Assembly: GCA_937128235.1 (NCBI GenBank)
Contig: CAKZMG010000287.1
Span: 1 to 33,314, forward strand
Source of the DNA: an uncultured Verrucomicrobiales bacterium
GTDB taxonomy: Bacteria > Verrucomicrobiota > Verrucomicrobiia > Verrucomicrobiales > Akkermansiaceae
Length of the DNA stretch: 33,314 bases
Reading direction: 5' to 3'
In this document: positions 9,350 through 17,046 of the stretch, in pieces
Position numbering within the stretch: the first letter of the stretch is position 1
How the letters are laid out: each line of letters starts with the position of its first letter
The notes under the pieces: generated by a model
The model's input: only the letters and a program-made list of their open reading frames with translations
Databases searched by the model: none
Told to the model about the DNA's origin: nothing
Made by a program: the position numbers and the translations under genes

Positions 9350-9454
9350 ATGCAATGTGGGGAAAATCCAAGTAGCATTCTGAATAGATGGTAATAGCCA
9401 ATTCTGTCTATCATGAAAAATTTACCTCACCTTAAAATACCACAACCTAACAGC
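9350..9454. repeat. direct repeat copy B (3' end and trailer of the MATE gene)
   Basis: This is the partner of 5142-5246 at a constant offset of 4208 bp with no indels. It covers the last codons of the MATE gene (9422-9454) and about 70 bp of trailer upstream of the sulfatase promoter region. Because it is continuous with an intact MATE gene, it can be seen as the parental sequence from which copy A was duplicated. Confidence 0.85.
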
Positions 9455-10747
9455 TAGTAACACACTCGCAACAGTCAGACCTAGTGCGAGTCCCCACCAG
9501 ATGCCTACTCCTCCTATGCTGGTGTGGAAGGCTAGCCAGTAGCCGAAGGGGATGCCGATGATCCAGTAGGAGAAGAAGCCAATGATCGCTGGGGTGCTGG
9601 TGTCTTGCAGTCCGCGGAGCATCCCGATGGATGCCACCTGCTGACCATCGACTATCTGAAAAATCCCAGCTACCACAAGAAAGCTTGTAGCGTAGGAGAT
9701 CACGACGGGGGCGTGATCGATGAATTGCTCCGCCATCTGCCCGCCGTAGAGTAGAAAGGTGATGGCGGTGAGCGTGGAGAAGATAGCTGTTAGAATCCAG
9801 CCGGAGAGGTAGGTAGTGCGGATGTTAGAGGTAAGTTTTTGTCCTACTTTCTCACCTACACGGATGGTGAGGGCGATGGATATTCCCAGCGGGATCATGA
9901 AGGCAATACTGGCACAAACGAGCGCTATCTGCTGAGCTGCGAGCGCTTCCTTGCTCACCCAGCCGAGCATGATGCCGCTCATCACGAAGGCTCCTACTTC
10001 TGTTAGAGTCTGGAGTCCGGCGGGAAAGCCGAGCTTCAGAAGTGACTTTATTTTCTCAGTGTCTATTCGCGTGAGCCATCTGTAAGGAGTCCATTCTGCT
10101 AAATTTTTATCCATAGAGAACCAGACTAACATGGCGATGACTAAGACGATGCGCGATATCAATGTAGCGTAGCCCGCACCTTCTAGTCCCATTGCAGGTG
10201 CCCCCATGTTTCCGTAGATAAGCAGCCAGTTTAGGAAAATATTTAGCAGCACGGTAGCCATGCTGATGGTGAATGCCGTCCACATTCTGTCCAATGCATC
10301 GACATGGTTTTTCAGGGAAATGCCGACCAGTCCCGGGATCAATGATGCACTGATGATGACAAAGAATTCCCGTGATCGATTTGCGACCACTGGATCTTGC
10401 CCGATGCGTTCTATCCATGCATTTCCGAGCCACGCGATGAGAAAAAACACGGTGCCCACTAGCAATGAAAGATAGGCTCCATTACGGCAGACGGAGCGTG
10501 CCTCCGCCGCATCTCCCGCACCCTTCGCCGTGGAAGTGCAGATAGAGACGCAGGTCATGATGCCTATTCCGAAGACGAATGGCACATAGAAAAGATTGTT
10601 CGCCAGCGTGAGTGCTGCCAGCTCAGTCACGCCTAGCTTAGCCACCATCACAGAGTCCACCAGCCCTAACAGCATCTGCCCAATCTGTCCGATGATGAGC
10701 GGCAGCGCGAGGGTGAAGATAGTCTTACTTTCCTTTAAAATAGTCAT
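9422..10747 (-). CDS. MATE family efflux transporter
   Basis: 441 residues, the usual length for the NorM/MatE branch. It has about twelve hydrophobic segments in two MatE repeats. The N-terminus (about 10-50: TLALPLIIGQ, then GLVDSVMVAKLG) is the characteristic first MatE helix pair. The second repeat begins around residue 235 (LKLGFPAGLQTLTE). It probably exports drugs or cationic metabolites using a Na+ or H+ gradient; the substrate cannot be read from sequence. It is divergent from the carbonic anhydrase gene across 77 bp. Its final codons lie in direct repeat copy B, so this 3' end was involved in the event that placed the sulfatase downstream. Confidence 0.9.
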   Translation of the reverse strand: MTILKESKTIFTLALPLIIGQIGQMLLGLVDSVMVAKLGVTELAALTLANNLFYVPFVFGIGIMTCVSICTSTAKGAGDAAEARSVCRNGAYLSLLVGTVFFLIAWLGNAWIERIGQDPVVANRSREFFVIISASLIPGLVGISLKNHVDALDRMWTAFTISMATVLLNIFLNWLLIYGNMGAPAMGLEGAGYATLISRIVLVIAMLVWFSMDKNLAEWTPYRWLTRIDTEKIKSLLKLGFPAGLQTLTEVGAFVMSGIMLGWVSKEALAAQQIALVCASIAFMIPLGISIALTIRVGEKVGQKLTSNIRTTYLSGWILTAIFSTLTAITFLLYGGQMAEQFIDHAPVVISYATSFLVVAGIFQIVDGQQVASIGMLRGLQDTSTPAIIGFFSYWIIGIPFGYWLAFHTSIGGVGIWWGLALGLTVASVLLAVRLWYFKVR

Positions 10748-10824
10748 GGTGAAGTGCGGATGTCAGTCTCCACAGAAAAAGCCTATTGCCAAGCCTTACT
10801 GATCTATTCTACCATTATCCGCAC

Positions 10825-11430
10825 ATGAGCGATCTAAAACAGATATTCAAAAATAACATCGATTGGGTAAACTCCATTCGTGCTGAGAATAAAGACTTTT
10901 TCAAAAGTCTCGTGGAACAACAACAGCCAGACTATCTCTGGATCGGCTGCTCAGATAGCCGTGTCCCCGCTAATCAGCTCATGGGCTTGATGCCGGGTGA
11001 TGTTTTTGTGCATAGAAATGTCGCTAACATGGTAGTCCACGCAGACTTCAATACTCTGGCAGTGATTCACTACGCAGTAGAGTATCTCAAGGTGAAGCAC
11101 ATCATCGTGTGTGGTCACTATCATTGCGGTGGTGTTAGATGCGCGCTTACTGATGAGAAATTCGGCATCGTGGATAGCTGGCTCCAGCACATCAAGGACG
11201 TCAAGCGTCTGCATAAAGATGAGCTATCAACACTAGAAGGACAGGCTAAAGAAGACCGCCTCTGTGAACTCAATGCGATGGAGCAAGTTTACAATGTGAG
11301 TAAATCGCCACCGGTCCTAGAAGCATGGGAAAAGGGACAAGAGCTACATATTCATTCCTGGATTTACAGCATCGGAGATGGTAAAATTAAGAAACTCCAA
11401 GAAGCTGTATCAGGACCAATAGAGGAGTAG
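10825..11430 (+). CDS. can: beta-class carbonic anhydrase
   Basis: 201 residues from ATG 10825. It interconverts CO2 and bicarbonate in the cytoplasm. The zinc ligands and catalytic dyad are at the same numbers as in E. coli Can: C42, D44 and R46 in CSDSRVP, then H98 and C101 in CGHYHCGG. An in-frame ATG at 10786 would add 13 residues, but the later start matches the conserved N-terminus (MSDLKQIFKNN) and the expected length. It is convergent with the SRPBCC gene with only 18 bp between them, and divergent from the MATE gene. Confidence 0.94.
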   Translation: MSDLKQIFKNNIDWVNSIRAENKDFFKSLVEQQQPDYLWIGCSDSRVPANQLMGLMPGDVFVHRNVANMVVHADFNTLAVIHYAVEYLKVKHIIVCGHYHCGGVRCALTDEKFGIVDSWLQHIKDVKRLHKDELSTLEGQAKEDRLCELNAMEQVYNVSKSPPVLEAWEKGQELHIHSWIYSIGDGKIKKLQEAVSGPIEE

Positions 11431-11448
11431 AGGAGCTCATCTAAATAC

Positions 11449-11976
11449 TCAAATCTTTCCTAAGTCACATTTTAAATGATTTACAGCACTAGGTTTCGCG
11501 GCTTTGTGGCTTTGGCTGCCAAATTTTTCTGCGAGTATTTCAGAGCGAAAAGCAAAAATCTTCTTCAGCTGAGCTCTCACAAACAGCACGTGCACAATTT
11601 TCCCTAGAATGCCAAACGGTAATAAATAGTGAACCTGATCTTGCATCAAGACGCCATTCTCAGTCTCCGTAAACGTATGCCGATGATGCCAGATCTTATA
11701 CGGACCAGAGCGCTGGTCATCGATAAAATAATCATTCTCCCGCACATGGGTAATCTCAGTCACCCAGTTCATCCACACGAGTGGCATGAGCCTAATCTTA
11801 TAGCTGATGATCTGCCCTTGAACCATAGAATCATGCGAGCAGGTGAGGATCTTAAACTGCAAATTCTTAGGGGTAAGTTTTTCTAAATTTCTAGGAGTAG
11901 AAAAGAAATCCCATGCCTCGTCCATCGATATAGGAAGTTCTTGTTCTGAATTAATTACATGTATTGCGCTGCTCAT
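11449..11976 (-). CDS. SRPBCC family protein (polyketide cyclase/START-like)
   Basis: 175 residues. It has the START/SRPBCC pattern: an early helix with a DEAWDFFSTPRNLEKLTP-type segment (about 19-36), a run of beta strands, the WHHRHTF segment in the middle, and a long C-terminal amphipathic helix (about 128-152) ending near FRSEILAEKFG. Members bind hydrophobic ligands. This subgroup is often annotated as cell division inhibitor or SRPBCC protein without a proven role. It is a single gene whose upstream region holds MITE copy 1, beginning about 130 bp before its start. Confidence 0.75.
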   Translation of the reverse strand: MSSAIHVINSEQELPISMDEAWDFFSTPRNLEKLTPKNLQFKILTCSHDSMVQGQIISYKIRLMPLVWMNWVTEITHVRENDYFIDDQRSGPYKIWHHRHTFTETENGVLMQDQVHYLLPFGILGKIVHVLFVRAQLKKIFAFRSEILAEKFGSQSHKAAKPSAVNHLKCDLGKI

Positions 11977-12104
11977 AGTTTCAGTATGTATTGAAACTAT
12001 GATAAATAAAGTTTTTATTTTTGTAAAATAGTTTTTTTTATACCAGCCTGTCTGTTTTTCTAATTGCGAAGCACAATCTTAAAACATTTAAAATAAACAC
12101 TATA

Positions 12105-12264
12105 GGGAGCTTCTGGCAACCTGCTTTATGACAGATACGCAGGAAAAATTTTCATTATCAAGGCGGAAAAAGACCCGCTATCCAAAGATAATGGTTCTTT
12201 TTCTAACGAAGAAAATGGAAATTTTAACAAGTAGATGGCATAAATGAGGTTGCCAGAAGTTCCC
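12105..12264 (+). mobile_element. MITE-like element, copy 1 (160 bp)
   Basis: The 160-bp unit has 18-bp terminal inverted repeats of consensus GGGANCTTCTKGCAACCT: GGGAGCTTCTGGCAACCT at the left and the complement of GGGAACTTCTGGCAACCT at the right. It is flanked on both sides by TATA (12101-12104 and 12265-12268), a 4-bp target duplication. Its reverse complement aligns without gaps to 14802-14961, with about 20 mismatches in 160 positions. It has no coding capacity, so movement would need a transposase supplied elsewhere. Confidence 0.85.
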
Positions 12265-12424
12265 TATAGTCTCTTTTGTTTTGCAGATTGCTATCATACA
12301 ACGGCAGGGAGTGATTGCCAATCCCTCCGAGTGGGCGAGTTCTGCTATTGAGCTATTCTCTATCTCCTCCTAGCCCTAGTGGCCAAATTTCACTGTCCAC
12401 TGTCGGTCTGGAAAGTAGGTACAT

Positions 12425-12459
12425 AAAAAATCCCTCATATTCATAGATAAAAGGGATTT
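12425..12459 (-). terminator. rho-independent terminator of the YegP-like gene
   Basis: Read on the minus strand, AAATCCCT (complement of 12452-12459) pairs with AGGGATTT (complement of 12428-12435). The second arm runs into T residues (complement of the A-run 12425-12430). It lies about 85 nt after the stop of the YegP-like gene. The 16-nt loop is longer than usual. Confidence 0.5.
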
Positions 12460-12543
12460 GCAGTCAGTGGGGGATAACTGAACTAGATGGAAACTGGAGA
12501 CATCCAGTCGATTTTTTCGTGGTTTCTCTTGGTTTCTATTGGT

Positions 12544-12870
12544 TTAGCAGAGGTCTTTCACGCGGGAGTCAGCGATGTTGTTGCCGACTGACATGATGCC
12601 ATTTTTGAGTCCGCTTTCAGATTTATACATCTGGCTTTGACCGATGACTTGACCGTTGGTTGATTTGAGAACGAAGTATTTTCTGCCGTCTTTTGATTCT
12701 TTGATCTCGTAGCGGTTTTCGTCTGCTCCGTTAGTTAGGACTGATTTGACTCCGGTGACGCAGCCTACTTTGTCCTTATATGCCTGACCTGTCAGGATGA
12801 TCTGTCCATTGGCAGCTTTTAGTCTGTAGTGGAATTTTTTCGTCTTTTCGCTTTGGTAGATTTCAAACAT
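12544..12870 (-). CDS. YegP-like protein with two DUF1508 repeats
   Basis: 108 residues made of two tandem DUF1508 units. The first (about 1-50) reads FEIYQSEKTKKFHYRLKAANG, and the second (about 53-104) repeats the pattern with YEIKESKDGRKYFVLKSTNG. Each unit shows the family sequence F/Y-x-hydrophobic-A/S-x-N-G-Q, then a Y-x-x-K/S-x-x-hydrophobic-x-x-G/A-I/V stretch. E. coli YegP has the same architecture and length, and its function is unknown. It is cytoplasmic, with no signal sequence. It is the last gene in the block between the two MITE copies and has its own terminator. Confidence 0.85.
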   Translation of the reverse strand: MFEIYQSEKTKKFHYRLKAANGQIILTGQAYKDKVGCVTGVKSVLTNGADENRYEIKESKDGRKYFVLKSTNGQVIGQSQMYKSESGLKNGIMSVGNNIADSRVKDLC

Positions 12871-12974
12871 AGTGATTTCATTGTTGTTGTTATTAGTGAG
12901 CGTATTTCAGCTTTTTCATAACTTTAGACAGTGAAAACCAGAGTTTGGTCACTTTTTACTGCGAAATTAGAGGT

Positions 12975-14117
12975 TTATTCTACTATCGCGTATATATCTC
13001 CCTTATGGCTAATGATATACATTTCCCCTTGAGGGTCCATTCCAAATGAGGAGATGTGGGTAATAGGGCGTCCTCGCTGGGCGAAATAGTTAGTCCAGTG
13101 GTGCTCTGCGGTGATGTTTTTTCCATCATAGGCGATACTCCAGATCTTTGGTTTGACCCAGTCTGCGTAGAAGTAGTGGCCGTAAATGGATTTTATTTTT
13201 CCACGGTAAACATAGCCGCCCGTGATGGATTTTCCCACCCCGTGGTCGTATTCATAGATGGGATCAATGGCGGCTTTTGGCTTTTCTCCGCCGACTGATT
13301 TTTTAGGTGTGGCATGGGTTCCTTCTCTGGTTCTCCAGCCAAAGTCTGCTCCACGGAGCTGCTCGCTGGTCACGGCGTTAATTTCTTCCCAGTGGTTTTG
13401 CCCTACATCAGCAAGGTAGAGTGTGCTAGTCTGAAAATCCCAGCTGCATCTCCAGGGGTTACGTAGCCCGTAAGCGTAAATTTCATCACGGCTTTCGGGG
13501 TCTGAGATGAATGGATTGTCTTCAGGGATAACGTAGCCTTGCTCGACTGAGACATCGATGCGGAGTAATTTTCCTAATAACTGAGTTTTGTCCTGTGCGC
13601 GTTGTCTGGGGTCATTTCCGCTACCACCATCACCTAGACCGATGTAGAGGTAGCCGTCTGGGCCGAAACCTATCCAGCCACCGTTGTGGTTTCTGAAATC
13701 TTGGGGGACAGTGAGGAGTTTTTCTTCTTTAAATCCAGCTTGGTTCTTGAGTGTGTGAAATCTTGAGACTTGGGTGTCTCCATTGGTGTCTGTGTAGTAG
13801 AGATAAAAAAGTCCATCGGTTTTGTAATTAGGCGAAAATGCCATGCCTAAGAGACCTTGCTCATTCATTCTGATGTTGATTTGGTGGCGGATGTCTAGAA
13901 ATGGAGTGGGGAGAATTTTCTTTGCGTTGCGGTCATAGATCATGATGCGTCCAGCTTTCTCTAGGATGTAGAGAGCATCTGTGGAGTCAGCGGGAGCGGT
14001 TAGAAAAACGGGTCTGTCTAAGCAATCGATGATTTTTTCTGCACGCGGGAAGTTTTGTGCAGTGAGATTGATATGGGTGAGTAAGATGAGAGCGAGGATG
14101 GTGTGTAGGAATTTCAT
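12975..14117 (-). CDS. secreted PQQ-dependent sugar dehydrogenase (GSDH family)
   Basis: 380 residues. A signal peptide (about 1-20) precedes a six-bladed propeller of the glucose/sorbosone dehydrogenase family. Motifs include RPVFLTAP (35-42), GLLGMAFSPNY (88-98), H144 in FRNHNGG (likely catalytic base), GFGPDGYLYIGLGDGG (150-165) and YGLRNPWR in the later blades. The family oxidises aldose sugars with pyrroloquinoline quinone in the periplasm. The true substrate is unknown, and some relatives have no demonstrated activity. It overlaps the sigma factor stop by 4 nt (ATGA), so the two are translationally coupled. No PQQ synthesis genes are in the window. Confidence 0.85.
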   Translation of the reverse strand: MKFLHTILALILLTHINLTAQNFPRAEKIIDCLDRPVFLTAPADSTDALYILEKAGRIMIYDRNAKKILPTPFLDIRHQINIRMNEQGLLGMAFSPNYKTDGLFYLYYTDTNGDTQVSRFHTLKNQAGFKEEKLLTVPQDFRNHNGGWIGFGPDGYLYIGLGDGGSGNDPRQRAQDKTQLLGKLLRIDVSVEQGYVIPEDNPFISDPESRDEIYAYGLRNPWRCSWDFQTSTLYLADVGQNHWEEINAVTSEQLRGADFGWRTREGTHATPKKSVGGEKPKAAIDPIYEYDHGVGKSITGGYVYRGKIKSIYGHYFYADWVKPKIWSIAYDGKNITAEHHWTNYFAQRGRPITHISSFGMDPQGEMYIISHKGDIYAIVE

Positions 14118-14746
14118 GACTGATCTAGGTAATGGCTGAGTGATTCTCGGAGTGAGTTTCTGGCGCGGAATAGCTGGCTTTTCACAGCGGATACAGATAG
14201 TTCTAGCACATCTGCGATTTGTTCGTAAGGCATATTTTCATAGCGTCTGAGAATGACTGCTAATCGCTGCTTCTCCGGTAATTTATTGATCGCTAAGTCA
14301 ACTTGGCTTTTCAGTTCGGCTTGTAGGATTTCTTGGTCTGGGCAGCTTGCGACTCTGTCCTCCATCTGGGTGAAGCTATTTTCTTCCTGTTCTTCGAGTG
14401 AATGTTCCTTCTTACGTGATTTGCGCTTGGTTTCATTGAAGACGAGATTTCTGGTGATGGTGTAGAGAAAGGTAGTAAACTTTGCCTTCACCTCATAGCG
14501 CGGAGCAGCTTTCCAGAGACGGATGAAGACTTGCTGAGCGATGTCTTCTGCTTCTGAGGCATTGCCTAACATTTTAGCCACAGTTCCAATTACCGCATTT
14601 TGATGCAACTCAATGATCTGCTGAAAAGCGTTCTCAGCATCTCCCGCATCTCCTTTCATCGTAGCCCGCTTAACCCGTAGCATCAGCTCCACGTTGATGG
14701 CATTTTCGTCATCGTCTGGGCTGTTTGAAGTTTTGGGTGTCGGCAT
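14114..14746 (-). CDS. RNA polymerase sigma-70 factor, ECF type
   Basis: 210 residues. Region 2 (about 40-110) includes the AEDIAQQVFIRLWKAAPRY segment that contacts core polymerase and the -10 element. Region 4 (about 150-205) has the helix-turn-helix segment PYEQIADVLELSVSAVKSQLFRAR. The linker between them is acidic and Q-rich (about 118-140). No anti-sigma gene with a membrane helix follows. Instead the stop codon overlaps the start of a secreted sugar dehydrogenase gene (ATGA), which may be its direct partner or target. MITE copy 2 lies about 55 bp upstream and may shape its promoter or leader. Confidence 0.9.
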   Translation of the reverse strand: MPTPKTSNSPDDDENAINVELMLRVKRATMKGDAGDAENAFQQIIELHQNAVIGTVAKMLGNASEAEDIAQQVFIRLWKAAPRYEVKAKFTTFLYTITRNLVFNETKRKSRKKEHSLEEQEENSFTQMEDRVASCPDQEILQAELKSQVDLAINKLPEKQRLAVILRRYENMPYEQIADVLELSVSAVKSQLFRARNSLRESLSHYLDQS

Positions 14747-14801
14747 AATGTCAGTGCTAAATAGAACACCGCTTTAAGCTACTAGTTGCAATTTATTTTA
14801 A

Positions 14802-14961
14802 GGGATCTTCTTGCAACCTCATTCATTCCATCTACTTGTTAAAATTTCGATTTTCTGCGTTAAAAAAAGAACCATTATCTTTGGATAGCGGGTCTTTTTC
14901 AGCCTTGCAAATCAAAATTTTCACTTCGTAGCTGAAATAAAGCAGGTTGCAAGAAGAACCC
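14802..14961 (-). mobile_element. MITE-like element, copy 2 (160 bp, inverted relative to copy 1)
   Basis: This is the same 160-bp unit as 12105-12264 in the opposite orientation, about 87% identical by eye and without indels. Its ends are GGGATCTTCTTGCAACCT and the complement of GGGTTCTTCTTGCAACCT. It is flanked by TTAA on both sides (14798-14801 and 14962-14965), a 4-bp target duplication. The right-hand TTAA contains the trpC stop codon, so the element lies directly against trpC and upstream of the sigma factor gene. Confidence 0.85.
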
Positions 14962-15780
14962 TTAAGCTTCTATCACATCTGGATCTGAGGGAGGAGATGA
15001 TGCGCGGAGGTCTAGGTAAGCATTTATTTCCTCGGCAGGTGTGTGGGCACGCATGAGGGTCTCGCCTACGAGAACTGCGTTCGCACCTGCATTCATGACG
15101 CGCTGTGCATCCGCAGGATTCTTGATGCCTGACTCACTGACTAAAATCACATCATCAGGAACCTCATCGACGAGTCGCTCGGTGATGCCGAGGTCGGTGG
15201 TGAAGGTTTTTAGGTTCCTATTATTGATGCCAATGAGGTCTGCTCCGAGATCGAGTGCAGTTTCCATTTCTGGTAGGTCATGAACTTCTAACAGGACATC
15301 GAGCTGGAAGTCTTTGGCGGTGTTATAGAGTTTCTTGAGCTTCTCCGCATCCATGGCGGCAGCAATGAGTAGCACAGCATCCGCACCGGCGATCACTGCC
15401 TCGTAGATCTGAGCTTCATGCACGATGAAGTCCTTCCTGAGGCATGGTATCGGGGACTCGCGGGCGATTCTCGATAGATAGGAGAGATGCCCTTTGAAGA
15501 AATTCTCATCTGTGAGGATGGACATGCAGTTTGCTCCACCATGGATGTACATGTTAGCCTGGCGCACTGGATCGAAGTTCGGGTCGATGATCCCCGCAGA
15601 TGGGGATGCTTTCTTGACCTCTGCGATGACTGCGAGCTGGTCAGGACCGAGATCTAAGGCAGATCTAAATCCTTTGAACTCGTTTCTCTCCAGGGCGGCT
15701 GCGCGGAGTTTGGCAGTGCGAGGAATGAGGGATTCTACCTCTTGTTTCTTGTAGTTGATGATTTCAGTGAGCTTGTCCAC
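14962..15780 (-). CDS. trpC: indole-3-glycerol phosphate synthase
   Basis: 272 residues, a typical monofunctional TrpC. It closes the indole ring of tryptophan: 1-(2-carboxyphenylamino)-1-deoxyribulose 5-phosphate to indole-3-glycerol phosphate. Conserved motifs include IAEVKKASPS (52-61, with E54 and the lysines), PCLRKDFIV with K116, LLEVHD, GINNRNLKTF, LVSESGI and GANAVLVGE for phosphate binding. No other trp gene is adjacent. The last residues (about 258-272, ASSPPSDPDVIEA) lie beyond the conserved barrel. The TAA stop belongs to the TTAA duplication of MITE copy 2, so the insertion may have reset the C-terminus. Confidence 0.95.
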   Translation of the reverse strand: MDKLTEIINYKKQEVESLIPRTAKLRAAALERNEFKGFRSALDLGPDQLAVIAEVKKASPSAGIIDPNFDPVRQANMYIHGGANCMSILTDENFFKGHLSYLSRIARESPIPCLRKDFIVHEAQIYEAVIAGADAVLLIAAAMDAEKLKKLYNTAKDFQLDVLLEVHDLPEMETALDLGADLIGINNRNLKTFTTDLGITERLVDEVPDDVILVSESGIKNPADAQRVMNAGANAVLVGETLMRAHTPAEEINAYLDLRASSPPSDPDVIEA

Positions 15781-15894
15781 GTGGATAAGCTAGGTGGTAG
15801 TTGGTGCTTGTAAATGCGATTTTTTGATAAAAAATGCTTGCTGATCGTTGGCATTGATGTAGAAAGCCGCTCACGAAACGCATGTTTTACAGAT

Positions 15895-15969
15895 GCGGGT
15901 GTAGCTCAGTGGTAGAGCGCGACCTTGCCAAGGTCGATGTCGAGAGTTCGAATCTCTTCACCCGCTCCA
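15895..15969 (+). tRNA. tRNA-Gly(GCC), copy 1
   Basis: Cloverleaf with acceptor arms GCGGGTG and CACCCGC, discriminator T and an encoded CCA (15967-15969). The D arm has GTAGCTCAGTGGTAGAGC and the T arm has GAG-AGTTCGAAT-CTC. The anticodon GCC at 15927-15929 sits in loop TTGCCAA, with closing stem CGACC/GGTCG. It reads GGC/GGU glycine codons. Confidence 0.96.
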
Positions 15970-16024
15970 TTTTTCATTTTGGAGAATATGGCGGCGTTTC
16001 AGTTTCAGATAGGCATCATGTTAA

Positions 16025-16099
16025 GCGGGTGTAGCTCAGTGGTAGAGCGTGACCTTGCCAAGGTCAATGTCGAGAGTTCGAATCTCTTCACCCGCTCCA
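16025..16099 (+). tRNA. tRNA-Gly(GCC), copy 2
   Basis: Second tRNA-Gly 55 nt after copy 1, identical apart from two positions in the anticodon stem (TGACC/GGTCA instead of CGACC/GGTCG). These are compensatory and keep the pair, now T-A instead of C-G. The anticodon GCC is at 16057-16059 and CCA is encoded at 16097-16099. Probably co-transcribed with copy 1. Convergent with the DUF4130 gene. Confidence 0.96.
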
Positions 16100-16153
16100 T
16101 GATGTGTCTTTTGTGGGGAATCAATACCACTTACAAGTGTCTGATCAGGATTA

Positions 16154-17044
16154 TCATTTAGAATCCTCTGAGTTATTGAGTTGCTTTAGGTGATCTAAAT
16201 ACTTGTTTTTTGGCTCTGGTTTTAGTGGGCGGTTTTCTTCTTCCATCATGCCGTTGACTTTGTCTGTGCTGGTCTGGATGAGGTCTTCTATGATCTCGGC
16301 TTCAGGTAAGTTTTTCCAGTATTTCTTGGGCATCTCGCTTTGCATCATTTTTATTTTGACGCGGGCTGGATTGAAAATACTGCGATAGTAGCCGCGCCAG
16401 AGTTCTTCGAGTTCATCTCCGTCTGGTGCTTGGGATTTGTCCACACCTTGGGTGTAGCTTATGTCGGTTCCATCCCAGTGCACGCATTCGTCTGGGGTGA
16501 GGATGGACCAGTTCATGCCGGCGAAGCGCTTGCGGAAAAATGGTGTGTTCACCCTGACGATGAGGTGCTCTGGCTCAAACCATGCGACGTAGTTTTCGCG
16601 GTCATTGGTTTCTACCTGGATCTCTCTAAATCTAACAAACGCACGCATTTTGTGAATGTCTCTGCTGATGGATTTTCTCATTTGCTCTAGCTTGCGCATG
16701 GTATCGTTGGTCTGATCAAATAAAATTTCTCGCTCTTGCTCGTAGGTGACTGACCAGAGAATATGATAGAGCATGGACCACTGCTTCTGCGAGCGATGAC
16801 AGCAGACGGTCTGTGCCAGCTGAATGAAAAAGGGAGGGACTTTTGCTCTGTTAGAGGTTTGAGGTTTTTGTTCAGGCTTATTTTCAGGAGTTTGTTTTGT
16901 CGTCTCCGAAAAGCCGAATAGTTCATCACTGTCGTCTCCTTGAGTGGACCAGATTACATCGTTAGGATGCATTTTCTGATCTAACAGAGATCTAGCTTTA
17001 CTCCGCCAAGCGCGGAATGTGGGTTCTATGGTAACGGTTCTCAT
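16154..17044 (-). CDS. DUF4130 DNA metabolism protein (TIGR03915 type), partner of the radical SAM repair protein
   Basis: 296 residues. The family core spans roughly 66-255. It includes the RKSISRDIHKMRAFVRFRE segment (123-141), YVAWFEPEHLIVRVNTPFF (152-170), NWSILTPDECVHWDG (178-192) and YYRSIFNPARVKIKMM (219-234). These are signatures of DUF4130, found as TIGR03915 next to the radical SAM family TIGR03916 and in many bacteria fused or linked to a UdgX-type uracil-DNA glycosylase. Here the glycosylase part and gene are absent. It starts 2 nt after the radical SAM stop, so it is the second gene of a tight operon under the same LexA-type control. The biochemical role is unproven. Confidence 0.88.
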   Translation of the reverse strand: MRTVTIEPTFRAWRSKARSLLDQKMHPNDVIWSTQGDDSDELFGFSETTKQTPENKPEQKPQTSNRAKVPPFFIQLAQTVCCHRSQKQWSMLYHILWSVTYEQEREILFDQTNDTMRKLEQMRKSISRDIHKMRAFVRFREIQVETNDRENYVAWFEPEHLIVRVNTPFFRKRFAGMNWSILTPDECVHWDGTDISYTQGVDKSQAPDGDELEELWRGYYRSIFNPARVKIKMMQSEMPKKYWKNLPEAEIIEDLIQTSTDKVNGMMEEENRPLKPEPKNKYLDHLKQLNNSEDSK

Positions 17045-17046
17045 GA

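Larger units (their letters stand above)
11977..12543. other. 567-bp intergenic region
   Basis: This region separates the SRPBCC gene from the YegP-like gene. It contains MITE copy 1 (12105-12264 with its TATA duplications) and a minus-strand terminator for the YegP-like gene (12425-12459). In the rest, including 12271-12420, no convincing gene or RNA was seen. Confidence 0.6.

Noticed and set aside
10786-10824. Longer carbonic anhydrase start at 10786
   Set aside because: Residue numbering of zinc ligands fits Can exactly from ATG 10825.
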